Origin: Solidesulfovibrio sp.
GTDB taxonomy: Bacteria > Desulfobacterota > Desulfovibrionia > Desulfovibrionales > Desulfovibrionaceae
DNA: 64,000 nucleotides
Reading direction: 5' to 3'
NCBI RefSeq assembly: GCF_038562415.1
Contig: NZ_JBCFBA010000007.1
Coordinates: 1-64,000, forward strand
Every line of letters starts with the position of its first letter. The stretch's first letter is position 1. The notes under the pieces are model-generated. The model did not search any database, was not told the DNA's origin, and worked only from the letters and a program-made list of their open reading frames with translations. Positions 17,086 through 28,109 of the stretch are shown one piece after another. A program made the translations under genes and the position numbers.

Positions 17086-18714
17086 TCAGTCGTAGCTTGG
17101 CGTGTAGACTTGCCCGCGGATAAAGGCCTCGATGTCGCCCGGCCGGTCGATGCCGGCCAGGCCGTCGTCGAAGACCAGTTCGGCCACGCTGGCCGCCGTC
17201 TTGATCTCGGTCTCCAGGATATCGGCCTGGAGCGGATACAAGAGCCCATGCGCCAGCTGGTCCGGCGTCACACGCTGCGCCACGGCCCTGGCGGCCCGGA
17301 TGAACATCCGGTCCGTCACCCGGCGGGCCTTGGTGGCCACGATGGCCATGCCCACGGCCGGGAAGATGTAGAAGTTGTTGGCCTGGCCCGGCAGGTAGGT
17401 CCTGCCGTCGTAGGTCACGGGGTCGAACTGGACGCCGGCGGCATAGAGCGCCCTCCCTCCGCTCCAGGTGTAGGCCTGTTCAGGCGTGCATTCGGCCTTC
17501 TCCGTGGGGTTGGAAAGCGCCATGATGACCGGCCGCTCGTTGACGTTGGCCATGGCTTCCACCACCTCCCGGTCGAAGGCGCCGCCGGTGGTGCTGACAC
17601 CGATGAGCGTGGTGGGCTTGAGTTCCAGCACGGCCTTGGCGAAATCGGCCCGGGCCATGGGCGCGTGGGGGTGGGCGTAGGGCTTCTGGAAATCGACCAG
17701 GTCCGTGCGCGAGGCTTCGAGCAACCCGGCCACGTCGAACAGGTGGACCCTGGCCCGGGCGGCCTCGAGGGTCAGGCCCTCCTCGACCAGGGCCGCGCAC
17801 AGCAGGTCGGCCAGGCCGATGCCGGCCGAGCCCGCGCCGAGAAACAGGAACGACTCGTCGCGCAGTTTCGTGCCCTTGGCCCGGCAGGCGTTGAGCATGC
17901 CGGCCAGCGTAATGCCGGCCGTGCCCTGGACGTCGTCGTTGTAGCAGCAGACCTTGTCGCGGTAGCGGGCGAGCAGGTGCACGGCGTCCACGCCGGTCCA
18001 GTCCTCGAAGTGGATGCAGCAGCCCGGAAAGACCTCCTGCACGGCTTCGACGAACTCGTCCACGAAGGCATAGAGCTCGTCGGTGGGTGGCCGCTTGCGA
18101 CGCAGGCCCAGGTAGAGCGGGTCGTTTAGCAGTTCCTCGTTGTTGGTGCCGGCGTCGAGGAGCATGGGGAGCAGGCCGCGCGGCGGCACGCCGGCCGCGG
18201 CGGTATAGAGCTGGAGCTTGCCGATGGGAATGCCCATGCCGTTGGCGCCCAGGTCGCCCAGGCCCAGGATACGGCCGCCGTTGGTGACGCACAGCACCCG
18301 CACGTCCTTTTCCGGCCAGTTGCGCAGCACCTCGCGCACCTTGCCCTTGCGTTCGATGGACAGGTACAGGCCGCGCGGCTGGCGGTAGATGTGGCCGAAT
18401 TTGAGGCAGGCCTCGCCGATGGTGGGATCGTAGACGATGGGCAGAAACCGCGTGGGGTCGGACATGATGGTCTTGAAAAAAAGCGTCTCGTTGTGGTCGA
18501 GCAGGCCCGTCAGGTAGATGTAGCGTTCGAGGTCCGAGGTTTTGTGGTCCAGGTGCGACAGCACGCGCCGCAGTTGCATATCCAGGGTCTCGACCAGGTC
18601 GGGCACAAGCCCCGTGAGCGCCAGGGCCTGTTTCTGGGGCTCGGTAAAACCCGTGGAACGGTTCAGCGACGGATCGAGCAGCACATCCCGGCCGGTTTTC
18701 ATCCAATGCGTCAT
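17086..18714 (-). CDS. NAD(P)-dependent malic enzyme
   Basis: Malic enzyme decarboxylates malate to pyruvate with reduction of NAD(P). The 542-residue product is of the large (eukaryote-like, MaeA) class: PIVYDPTIGEACLKFGHIYR near residues 91-110, VTNGGRILGLGDLGANGMG, HFEDWTGVDAVHLL (the usual FEDFA motif appears as FEDWT), YNDDVQGTAGITLAG and the nucleotide-binding loop FLGAGSAGIGLADLL. The ATG at 18714 follows GAGGGG. It lies 41 bases after fumC on the same strand, so fumarate can be taken to malate and on to pyruvate by one operon, or the reverse in reductive metabolism. Cofactor preference cannot be read with confidence. Confidence 0.93.
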   Translation of the reverse strand: MTHWMKTGRDVLLDPSLNRSTGFTEPQKQALALTGLVPDLVETLDMQLRRVLSHLDHKTSDLERYIYLTGLLDHNETLFFKTIMSDPTRFLPIVYDPTIGEACLKFGHIYRQPRGLYLSIERKGKVREVLRNWPEKDVRVLCVTNGGRILGLGDLGANGMGIPIGKLQLYTAAAGVPPRGLLPMLLDAGTNNEELLNDPLYLGLRRKRPPTDELYAFVDEFVEAVQEVFPGCCIHFEDWTGVDAVHLLARYRDKVCCYNDDVQGTAGITLAGMLNACRAKGTKLRDESFLFLGAGSAGIGLADLLCAALVEEGLTLEAARARVHLFDVAGLLEASRTDLVDFQKPYAHPHAPMARADFAKAVLELKPTTLIGVSTTGGAFDREVVEAMANVNERPVIMALSNPTEKAECTPEQAYTWSGGRALYAAGVQFDPVTYDGRTYLPGQANNFYIFPAVGMAIVATKARRVTDRMFIRAARAVAQRVTPDQLAHGLLYPLQADILETEIKTAASVAELVFDDGLAGIDRPGDIEAFIRGQVYTPSYD

Positions 18715-18755
18715 GATAAGCCCCTCTTGCGTTTCCCGGGAAGCGGATTCCCGGC

Positions 18756-20156
18756 TCAGTCCTTGGCCACGAACGGCGCGGTCATCCGGGCCGGCACCAC
18801 GATGCGGTCGTATTCCTCGGCCGTCACATAGCCCAGGTCCAGGGCCGCCTCGCGCAAGGTCAGGTCGTTGTCCATGGCGTGGTGGGCGATGGTCGAGGCC
18901 TTGTCGTAGCCGATGACCGGGGACAGGGCCGTGACGAGCATCAGCGAACGGCCGACGAATTCGGCGATGCGCTTTCTGTTGGGCTCCAGGCCCTCGACCA
19001 GGAAGGCGCGGAAGTTGTGCATGGCGTCGGTCAAAAGCCGGATCGACTGCATGATGTTGTGGATCATAAGCGGCTTGTAGACGTTCATTTCCAGGATGCC
19101 GCCGGCGCCGCCCAGGCCCACGGCCACGTCGCAGGCCATGACCTGGGCCGCGACCATGGTCAGGGCCTCGCACTGGGTCGGGTTGACCTTGCCGGGCATG
19201 ATGGAGGAGCCGGGCTCGTTGGAAGGGATGATCAGCTCGTAAAACCCGGCGCGCGGGCCGCAGGCGAGAAGGCGTATGTCGCAGGCGATCTTAAAAAGCG
19301 ACACGGCCAGGGTCTTGAGCGTGCCGGAAAGCTGGACCAGGGCGTCGTGGGAGCCTTGCACCGCGAACTTGTTTTGGGCTGGGGCAAAGGGCAGGCCCGA
19401 GAGCCGGGCGATGGCGGCGATGGCCGCCTCGGCGAAGCCCGGCGCGGCGTTGATGCCCGTGCCCACGGCCGTGCCGCCCAGCGGTAATTTGTAGACGTCG
19501 CCCAGGGCCTCCCGCAACCGGGCGGCGTTTTCGGCGAGCAGCCCGGCGTAGCCGGAAAATTCCTGGCCGAGCGTCAGGGGCACGGCGTCCTGCAAGTGGG
19601 TGCGGCCGATCTTGACGATGTCCTTCCAGGCCTCGGCCTTGGCGGCCAGGGCGCCGTGCAGGGTCGTCAGCGACGGCAGCAGGTCGCGGACCACGCCCAT
19701 GGCCGCGGCCATGTACATGGCCGAGGGGAAGTTGTCGTTGGACGACTGGGACATGTTGACGTGGTCGTTGGGGTGGACGGGCTTCTTGGAGCCAAGGGGC
19801 GTGCCGCGAAGCTGGCAGCAGCGGTTGGAGACGACCTCGTTGACGTTCATGTTGAACTGGGTACCGCTGCCGGTCATCCAGACGTGGAGCGGAAACATGC
19901 CGTCGTGCTTGTGGTCGAGGATCTCGTCGCACACGCCGGTGACCAGGTCGGCCAGTTCCCTGGGGAGCCTGCCCTGGTCGGCGTTGGCCTCGGCGGCGCC
20001 CTTTTTGAGCAGGGCGTAGGCGGCGATCATTTCCCGGGGCATGAGGTCGTCGCCGATGCTGAAATGGATAAGCGACCGCTGGGTCTGGGCGCCCCAGAGC
20101 TTGTCGGCCGGGACTTTCACGTCGCCCAGGCTGTCCGATTCGATGCGCTGCTCCAT
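18756..20156 (-). CDS. fumC: Fumarate hydratase class II
   Basis: FumC interconverts fumarate and malate without an Fe-S cluster. The 466-residue product has the expected length and signatures: [15 protein letters not shown] near the N-terminal third, [14 protein letters not shown] with the substrate-binding residues, TAVGTGINA, and the superfamily signature [13 protein letters not shown] with the catalytic Ser loop. AAGGAG precedes the ATG by 11 bases. It forms an operon with the malic enzyme gene. Many sulfate reducers use class I fumarase; class II is oxygen-stable. Confidence 0.96.
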   Translation of the reverse strand: MEQRIESDSLGDVKVPADKLWGAQTQRSLIHFSIGDDLMPREMIAAYALLKKGAAEANADQGRLPRELADLVTGVCDEILDHKHDGMFPLHVWMTGSGTQFNMNVNEVVSNRCCQLRGTPLGSKKPVHPNDHVNMSQSSNDNFPSAMYMAAAMGVVRDLLPSLTTLHGALAAKAEAWKDIVKIGRTHLQDAVPLTLGQEFSGYAGLLAENAARLREALGDVYKLPLGGTAVGTGINAAPGFAEAAIAAIARLSGLPFAPAQNKFAVQGSHDALVQLSGTLKTLAVSLFKIACDIRLLACGPRAGFYELIIPSNEPGSSIMPGKVNPTQCEALTMVAAQVMACDVAVGLGGAGGILEMNVYKPLMIHNIMQSIRLLTDAMHNFRAFLVEGLEPNRKRIAEFVGRSLMLVTALSPVIGYDKASTIAHHAMDNDLTLREAALDLGYVTAEEYDRIVVPARMTAPFVAKD

Positions 20157-20318
20157 GACGGCCGGTCTCCTTGGGGCGGGTTTCGTCCGCCGCCGCGTGG
20201 GAAGGTTGTTCGCGGGTCAAGGGGGGGCCGGACACGGTCCGGGCCTTATGGATGCAGTAGCAGCAGACGCGCCCGGCGGGCAAGGCGTAAACAACAAAGC
20301 CCTTCGGGACGGCCCGGC

Positions 20319-20891
20319 CTATTCTCCCCGCAGCCGGCGCAGAAGCGGTCCCAACCCGGCCGGGGCCATGCGCAGCAGCACGCTGTCGCGCAGGATGAAA
20401 TGATGCTTGAGGGCCGCCCCGGCATGCAGCACGAAAAGTACGACCAAAAGCGCCGCCACCGTCCCGTGCGCGCCCTCCAGGATGTCGCGAAGCAGGGAGT
20501 CCTTCCCAATCCCCGCAAGGGCGGGGAGCTTCGGGAGGGTCGTGAGGCCGAATAGACGCGTGTATCGCGGCGACAGACTGTAGAGGGCCCAGCCGATCAC
20601 GGGCTGGGCGAGCAGCAGGAGGTAGAAAAGTCGCTGCACCGCCGCCAGCACCGTGACTTCCCAGGGCCGTAGCCCCACCGGCACGGACGGCGCGGCATGG
20701 GACGCCCGCCAGGAGAGCCGGCCAAGCGTCACCGCGAAAACAACGGCACCAAGCGAGGCGTGCCACATGAACAGCACTCCGCCCGACATCGTCCAACCGA
20801 TGGCCAACAGCGCGGCCACCAGGGCGACAGTCAACCAATGGATGGTTTTCCAAACCGGGTCATAGGCCAGGACAATGCGTTTCGCGGACAT
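20319..20891 (-). CDS. Cytochrome b561 family membrane protein
   Basis: The 190-residue product has four hydrophobic helices and the heme-ligand pattern of bacterial cytochrome b561: His18 in WKTIHWLTV, the MWHASLG His in helix 2, and His residues in GAHGTVAALL and LHAGAALKHHF. Two heme b groups are expected in the inner membrane, where such proteins move electrons between quinones and small carriers. The ATG at 20891 follows a GGGGAGGGG ribosome site; an upstream frame to 20978 lacks one. It precedes fumC by 162 bases on the same strand and may be cotranscribed. Its electron partner is unknown. Confidence 0.87.
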   Translation of the reverse strand: MSAKRIVLAYDPVWKTIHWLTVALVAALLAIGWTMSGGVLFMWHASLGAVVFAVTLGRLSWRASHAAPSVPVGLRPWEVTVLAAVQRLFYLLLLAQPVIGWALYSLSPRYTRLFGLTTLPKLPALAGIGKDSLLRDILEGAHGTVAALLVVLFVLHAGAALKHHFILRDSVLLRMAPAGLGPLLRRLRGE

Positions 20892-21053
20892 GCTCCCCTC
20901 CCCTTTCGCACTTGACCCGCCGCAGGACAGAGATCGCGCACATCTTATGGATATGCCACTTCGGCGGGGCAGTGGCAACAGTCACCTCCGCGAACCAGGC
21001 CGTCATGCCGGCCCTTTACCGCCGGCCGGTCGTGCATTATCCTCAGCCCAGCC

Positions 21054-22394
21054 ATGAAATTTCATATAACCGCCATGGGCTGCCAGATGAACGTCGGTGA
21101 CGGCGACTGGCTGACCCGCTCCCTTGTGTCCCGGGGATTCACGCCGGCTCGCGAAGACCAGGCGGAACTGTTCATCCTTTTTACCTGCTCGGTGCGCGAA
21201 AAGCCCGAACAGAAAGTGGCCAGCGAACTGGGCCGCATCGCCGACCGCCACGGCGCCAACCCGAGGGCCTTCGTGGCCGTGGGCGGCTGCGTGGCCCAGC
21301 AGTGCGGCACGGCCCTGTGGCGGCGCTTCCCCATGGTGCGCCTGGTCTTCGGCACCGACGGCCTGGCCGGCGCGCCGGCCGCCCTGGCCCGGTTGGCCGA
21401 CGAACCGGGCCTGCGCCTGTCCCTGCTCGACTTCACCGAAACCTACCCCGAGCGCGACCAGGCCTGGCCCGACGACAGGCTGCCGCCGAAAGCCTTCGTC
21501 TCCATCATGCAGGGCTGCGACAACTTCTGCGCCTACTGCATCGTGCCCTTCGTGCGCGGCCGGCAGAAATCCCGCAGCCTGCCGGCCGTTCTGGCCGAGG
21601 TCGAGGCGCTCGCCGCTCGCGGCGTGCGCGAGGTCACGCTGCTCGGCCAAAACGTCAACAGCTACGGCCTCGACGGCGCCGGCGACGCCGCGAGCTTCGC
21701 CCGGCTCCTCGACGCCGTGGCCGCCGTGCCCGGCATCAGTCGCATCCGTTTCACCACCTCCCACCCCAAGGATTTGAGCGACGACGTCATCGCCCGCTTC
21801 GCCGACCTGCCCGAGCTGTGCCCGGCCCTGCATCTGCCGGTGCAGTCCGGCTCGGACGCGGTCCTTGGTCGCATGGGCCGGGGCTACGACAGAAAATCCT
21901 ATATGCGCCTCGTGGAGAAATTGCGCCGGGTGCGGCCGGACATCACCCTGACCACGGACCTCATCGTCGGTTTCCCGGGCGAAACCGAGGCCGACTTCCG
22001 CTTGACCCTCGATCTGGTCCGTGATGTAGGATTTGATAGCGGTTTCTCCTTCATGTACGGTGACAGGCCTGGAACGGCATCCGAACGCATGGAGCCGAAG
22101 ATCGCCCAGGACGTGAAATCGGCCCGTCTGGCCGAATTGCAGGCGCTTCTGGACGAACGGCTGGCCGCGTCCCTGGCCGCCCAGGTCGGCCGGACGACCG
22201 AAGTCCTCATCGAGGGCCAAAGCCGCCGGGAAGGCCCCGACGACCCGTCCTGGCGCGGGCGCGACCCCGGGGGGCGCATCGTCAACATGGCCCTTCCCGG
22301 CCCGGGCGACGTCGTCGGACGCCTCGTGCGGGCGCGCATCCGCCAAGCCAAAAAGCACTCCCTCATCGGGGAGGCGGAGGCCGATCATGATTGA
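21054..22394 (+). CDS. miaB: tRNA-2-methylthio-N6-dimethylallyladenosine synthase
   Basis: MiaB is a radical SAM methylthiotransferase that adds the 2-methylthio group to i6A37 of tRNAs reading UNN codons. The 446-residue product has all three domains: the UPF0004 domain with Cys10 (MGCQMN), Cys45 and Cys79 for the auxiliary cluster, the radical SAM CxxxCxxC at 155, 159 and 162 (QGCDNFCAYC), and a C-terminal TRAM domain (GRTTEVLIEG). MGCQMN and GQNVNSYG favour MiaB over MtaB or RimO. It overlaps the next gene by 8 bases and starts an operon with it and the PHP gene. Confidence 0.95.
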   Translation: MKFHITAMGCQMNVGDGDWLTRSLVSRGFTPAREDQAELFILFTCSVREKPEQKVASELGRIADRHGANPRAFVAVGGCVAQQCGTALWRRFPMVRLVFGTDGLAGAPAALARLADEPGLRLSLLDFTETYPERDQAWPDDRLPPKAFVSIMQGCDNFCAYCIVPFVRGRQKSRSLPAVLAEVEALAARGVREVTLLGQNVNSYGLDGAGDAASFARLLDAVAAVPGISRIRFTTSHPKDLSDDVIARFADLPELCPALHLPVQSGSDAVLGRMGRGYDRKSYMRLVEKLRRVRPDITLTTDLIVGFPGETEADFRLTLDLVRDVGFDSGFSFMYGDRPGTASERMEPKIAQDVKSARLAELQALLDERLAASLAAQVGRTTEVLIEGQSRREGPDDPSWRGRDPGGRIVNMALPGPGDVVGRLVRARIRQAKKHSLIGEAEADHD

Positions 22395-22881
22395 AATGAA
22401 AGTGTTCGGGCTGGCCCTGGACGAAGAGTCCCAGGTGCCGGTGCTCATTCTCAAGGACATGCAGGAAAAGGCCGTGCTGCCCATCTGGATCGGCGCCATG
22501 GAGGCCATGGCCATTTCCCTGGCCCTAAACGACGTGGTCCTGCCGCGCCCCATGACCCACGATCTGCTCCTCAACATGATCCACAAGCTCGATGCCCACG
22601 TGGTGGCCGTCAACGTCACGGAGCTCACCGAGGGCACCTACTACGCCGATATCGAGGTGGAGGTCGAGGGCGGCATCCGGCGCATCGACAGCCGCCCGTC
22701 CGACGCCATCGCCCTGGCGCTGCGGGCGAAATCCCCGATCCTGGTCAACGAGAAGGTCATCGAGCAGGTGGCCAGCGAAGCCAAGGACGCCAGCGTCGTG
22801 GCCTTTTCCAGCGACGACGCGGACAAATGGACGGAACTGCTCGAACAGTTCGACTTAAACGACACCAAATACAAGATGTAG
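22387..22881 (+). CDS. Bifunctional nuclease family protein (DUF151)
   Basis: The 164-residue product matches the DUF151/bifunctional nuclease family: LPIWIGAMEAMAISLAL near residues 31-47, PRPMTHDLL, TYYADIEVE and the RIDSRPSDAIALALR signature near 98-112. A plant member has RNase and DNase activity; bacterial members are mostly uncharacterised. It overlaps the 3' end of miaB by 8 bases, and the PHP gene starts 4 bases after its stop, so the three genes form a tight operon, perhaps linked to RNA processing. Confidence 0.88.
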   Translation: MIEMKVFGLALDEESQVPVLILKDMQEKAVLPIWIGAMEAMAISLALNDVVLPRPMTHDLLLNMIHKLDAHVVAVNVTELTEGTYYADIEVEVEGGIRRIDSRPSDAIALALRAKSPILVNEKVIEQVASEAKDASVVAFSSDDADKWTELLEQFDLNDTKYKM

Positions 22882-22885
22882 GGCC

Positions 22886-23551
22886 ATGATCGATCTGCAC
22901 ACCCACACCACCTTCTCCGACGGGGTGCTCATTCCCTCGGAATTGGCCCGACGTGCGGCCAAGGCCGGCTATCGGGCCATGGCCATGACCGATCACGCCG
23001 ATTTTTCCAACATGGGGCTCATCCTCGAAAACATCGGCCGTTTCGTGGCCGAGTCCGGGCCCTTTCTCGGCGTGACCGTGGTGTGCGGCGTGGAGATCAC
23101 CCACGTGCCGCCGCCGCTGATCCCCCACCTGGTGGCCATGGCCCGGGAACGCGGGGCGCAGCTCGTGGTGGTGCACGGCGAAACCATCGTCGAACCCGTG
23201 GAGGTCGGCACCAACCTGGCCGCCATCGAGGCCGGGGTGGACATCCTGGCCCATCCCGGGCTCATTACCCCCGAGGAGGCGGCACTGGCCGCCGAACGGG
23301 GCGTGTGCCTGGAGATCACCACCCGCAAGGGGCACAGCCTGACCAACGGCCACGTGGCCGCCCTGGCCCGGCGCTTCGGGGCGAGGCTCGTCATCGACAA
23401 CGACGCCCACGCCCCCGAGGACCTGGTCTCCCAGGACCGGCGCAAGAAGGTGGCGCTGGGCGCCGGGCTCACCCACGAGGAATACCTGCGGGCCGAGTCC
23501 AATTCCCGCGACATCGTCTCCCGCATCCTCGGCCCCGGCCGGTTGGATTAA
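22886..23551 (+). CDS. PHP-domain phosphoesterase
   Basis: The 221-residue protein is a PHP metal-dependent hydrolase: motif I HTHTTFSDG (His5, His7), MTDHAD, HGE in VVHGETIVEP, HPG in ILAHPGLI and NDAH in LVIDNDAHAPEDL. These residues bind a trinuclear metal site. Members include histidinol phosphatases and the 3',5'-nucleotide-processing RNase AM; the short length and absence of his genes argue against histidinol phosphatase, so the substrate is left open. Last gene of the miaB operon, followed by a hairpin repeat. Confidence 0.85.
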   Translation: MIDLHTHTTFSDGVLIPSELARRAAKAGYRAMAMTDHADFSNMGLILENIGRFVAESGPFLGVTVVCGVEITHVPPPLIPHLVAMARERGAQLVVVHGETIVEPVEVGTNLAAIEAGVDILAHPGLITPEEAALAAERGVCLEITTRKGHSLTNGHVAALARRFGARLVIDNDAHAPEDLVSQDRRKKVALGAGLTHEEYLRAESNSRDIVSRILGPGRLD

Positions 23552-23560
23552 CGAGAAGAG

Positions 23561-23610
23561 GCCTCCGGCGGCCGGGGGGCATGATGCCCCCCGGACCCCC
23601 TCGACGGGGA
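23561..23610 (+). repeat. Dispersed 3'-end hairpin repeat, copy 2
   Basis: Nine bases after the PHP gene stop, GCCTCCGGCGG is followed by a hairpin with 11-bp arms (23572-23582 and 23584-23594) and then GGACCCCCTCGACGGGG tail sequence. It has the same orientation to its gene as the other copies; the arm sequence is different but still perfectly paired. The rest of the gap to 23818 shows no clear feature. Confidence 0.75.
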
Positions 23611-23818
23611 AGGCACGTTGCGTTTCCTCGGCGGCCGCGGTCGCGCTGGCGCGCTTTCGATGAACGGCGCGAAATCCTCGACCAACGGCCTTTGCGATCC
23701 CTCCCGATGAGTTTATGGATTTCGGGCCGCCATTTACCGAAAACATCTGGCCGGGCCGGCCCGATTTCCGGCATGGTCCGCCTGGAACCGACCAACAATC
23801 CCAACCCCGGGGGAAATC

Positions 23819-25801
<1,983 letters not shown>

Positions 25802-25828
25802 CCGCCGTCGCGCGACCCCGCGTACGCC

Positions 25829-25866
25829 AAGGCCGGCCCGGGTGCATGTCCGGGCCGGCCTTTTTT
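25829..25866 (+). terminator. Rho-independent terminator after acs
   Basis: AAGGCCGGCCCGG (25829-25841) pairs with CCGGGCCGGCCTT (25850-25862) around an 8-base loop and runs into six T, 27 bases after the acs stop. Confidence 0.93.
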
Positions 25867-25921
25867 CATCGAGGATTCCGCGGCGGCGGGTCCGGGCAGC
25901 CTGGCCACCGGCGGTGTCGCG

Positions 25922-27145
25922 TCAACCGCCGAACCGGGCCAGACGCTCCCTATCCGGCGGACGGCGGCCGTCGAACCGGTCGCAGGCGGCGAAGTAGCGC
26001 AGATCGGCCAGCCAGAGCGCGCGCTGCCGCCCGTCGGCGCGGGCCAGGCGCAGCCAGCCGGCCGGCCCGGCGGCCAGGTCGCCCAGCGGCCCGAACAGTT
26101 CGCTGGGGTCGCGGAAGCATTCCCAGTCGCAGGCCCGGCAATGGGGCTTGCCGTTGCAGGCGTCGTCCCCGAGTTCCCGGAAGGGCCCCAACGGCTCATG
26201 GGCGCGATAGCCGCAGGGGAAGCCGTCGCCGTGACGGTCGACGTAGAAGAAGCTGACGCCGCCGAGGCAGGGTCGGCCTTGCTTGGGCGGCCGCGCGTAC
26301 TGGCCGATCAGCGCGTGCACGGCGCAAAGGGGGGTGAAGATGCGCAGGCGGCCGCGATGGCGCGGCACGACGTCGCCAACGGCCTTGAACAGTTCGAGCT
26401 TTTCGGCGTCGCTGAAGGTCACCCGGGCATCGGCGCTTGTCGCGGCGTAGGTCGCCGTTGCGCCTTTTTCCCGGTCCGCGTCGCACATGGGGTAGCAGCA
26501 GTTGGCCATGGTGAAGCCCAGAGCCGTCGCCCGGTCGAAGAATCGGGACAGGTCCCGGCTGGCGGCCTCGTAAAAGGCCCGGCCGTGGCCGGCCAGGGGC
26601 TCGGGGCCGCCCATGTGGCGATTGAGCGCCAGGTTGGCCGTGGGATAGAGGCCGTGGGCGTGCAGGATGGGCAAGGCGCGCGCGAGGCCTTCCACCATGC
26701 CGGGATGGCCGCGATTGGCCTCGTGGGTGGCCGCGTCGGCGGAATCGAGGCTGATCCAGAAGTTGCGCACGGGCGTGGCGGCCAGGTTCTCGGCCAGGCG
26801 GCCGACCCGGTCGGTGAAATCCGGGGCCTCGGGCCGGGCGAACATGGACCCGTTGGTGCCGGTGCGCAGGTAGCGGATGCCGGCCCGGCCGGCGTGGCGC
26901 AGCAGGTCGAACAGGAGCGGGCCGGCCAGAAACGGCTCGCCGCCGGTAAACGACAGGGCCTCCACGCCCAGGGCGGCGCAGCGGTCGATGACCCGCCGGG
27001 CCGTATCGGCGTCCATGTCGCCGCGCGCGCCGCCGGCGGTCACATTCATGCCGCACTGGGCGCAACGCGCGTTGCAGCGGTCGGTGAGTTGCAGGACCAC
27101 CTGGCGTGGCCGTCCCCGTTGTCGCAAGATGCGCGGTATCGACAT
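25922..27145 (-). CDS. Radical SAM protein with C-terminal Cys cluster
   Basis: The 406-residue product has the radical SAM cluster motif Cys24-x3-Cys28-x2-Cys31 (LTDRCNARCAQCG), the glycine motif LSFTGGEPFL and the beta strands FWISLDSAD. Further Cys (CCYPMC, FPCGYR, CRACDWECF) in the C-terminal half suggest a SPASM- or twitch-like region that binds auxiliary clusters. The ATG at 27145 follows GGAAGGA. It is divergent from the ParA gene, 178 bases away, and convergent with acs. The substrate is unknown; no precursor peptide gene is visible beside it. Confidence 0.83.
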   Translation of the reverse strand: MSIPRILRQRGRPRQVVLQLTDRCNARCAQCGMNVTAGGARGDMDADTARRVIDRCAALGVEALSFTGGEPFLAGPLLFDLLRHAGRAGIRYLRTGTNGSMFARPEAPDFTDRVGRLAENLAATPVRNFWISLDSADAATHEANRGHPGMVEGLARALPILHAHGLYPTANLALNRHMGGPEPLAGHGRAFYEAASRDLSRFFDRATALGFTMANCCYPMCDADREKGATATYAATSADARVTFSDAEKLELFKAVGDVVPRHRGRLRIFTPLCAVHALIGQYARPPKQGRPCLGGVSFFYVDRHGDGFPCGYRAHEPLGPFRELGDDACNGKPHCRACDWECFRDPSELFGPLGDLAAGPAGWLRLARADGRQRALWLADLRYFAACDRFDGRRPPDRERLARFGG

Positions 27146-27323
27146 GGCGTTCCTTCCGGCTGGCATTGGCTTGGGGCCTCTATCCGGACCGGCATAGCCC
27201 TTCCGGCCGCCGCCGGTGGTGGCGAACGGGTGACGATCCGGCGTCGCCGGCCGGGCGGCCCAGCGCGGCGACTTGACGGCGCATTGCCGTCAAATCGTAA
27301 CGAGGCCCGGGCAAGGTCCGTCG

Positions 27324-28100
27324 ATGGCTGCCGACGTATCGGGCGAGGCGCGCATCGCCTGCCTCAACCACAAGGGCGGCGTCGGCAAGACGACGTGCGC
27401 CGTCAACCTGGCCGCCGGTCTGGCCGGGGCGGGCGCCCGCGTCCTGGCCGTGGACGTCGATCCGCAAGCCCACCTGACCGCCTCGCTGGGGCTGGCCGTG
27501 CCGGACGGACGCGGCCTGGCCGCCGTGCTGGATGGCGGCCTGCCCGCCGGGGAAGCCCTGGTCGGAATCGACGGCCTGACGGTGCTGCCGGCCTCCTCGG
27601 CCCTGGCCGTAACGGAAATCGCGCTTTCCAGGCGAAACACGCCGCCGACGCTGTTGCGGGAGCTTCTGGCCGGTTGCGGCGGTTTCGACGTCGTCCTGTT
27701 CGATTGCCCGCCCCATCTCGGCCCGCTTACCCGCCAGGCCCTGGGCGCGGCCCGGGGGGTCCTCGTGCCCATGACGCCGGATTACCTGGCCCTGCAAAGC
27801 CTGGCCTGGCTCATGGAGACCCTGGGGGCCACGGACGGGCCGGCGGTGCGCGGCATCGTGCTCAACCGCTATTCGGATCGAAAGCGCCTGCACCGGGAAG
27901 TCGGGAGCGCCGTGGCCGGGCATTTTCCGGGCATCCTTTTCCAAACCCGCATCCGGGAAAACGTGGCCCTGGCCGAGGCGCCAAGCCACGGCCGGGACAT
28001 CTTCCGCTACGCGCCGGGAAGCGCCGGAGCCAAGGATTTCGCCGCCTTGTGCCGCGAGGTGGCCAAACGCTTCGGCCTGGCCGGCCGTGCGCGGACTTGA
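27324..28100 (+). CDS. ParA/MinD-family ATPase
   Basis: The 258-residue product is a deviant-Walker-A ATPase: KGGVGKTT at residues 17-24, the A' motif VDVDPQAHLTASLGL and the Walker B-like VVLFDCPPHLGPLT. It resembles chromosome/plasmid ParA and Soj, but the partner gene is not a recognisable ParB, so it may position another cargo. It starts an apparent three-gene operon with the degenerate-ATPase-like protein (9 bases later) and the amphi-Trp protein. The ATG at 27324 is preferred over a frame start at 27273 because it begins just before the Walker motif. Confidence 0.87.
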   Translation: MAADVSGEARIACLNHKGGVGKTTCAVNLAAGLAGAGARVLAVDVDPQAHLTASLGLAVPDGRGLAAVLDGGLPAGEALVGIDGLTVLPASSALAVTEIALSRRNTPPTLLRELLAGCGGFDVVLFDCPPHLGPLTRQALGAARGVLVPMTPDYLALQSLAWLMETLGATDGPAVRGIVLNRYSDRKRLHREVGSAVAGHFPGILFQTRIRENVALAEAPSHGRDIFRYAPGSAGAKDFAALCREVAKRFGLAGRART

Positions 28101-28109
28101 AGGAGCACC

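Noticed and set aside
20160-20318. Small Cys-containing frame between cytochrome b561 and fumC
   Set aside because: It lacks a start codon with a ribosome site and overlaps the fumC leader; composition is not coding-like.
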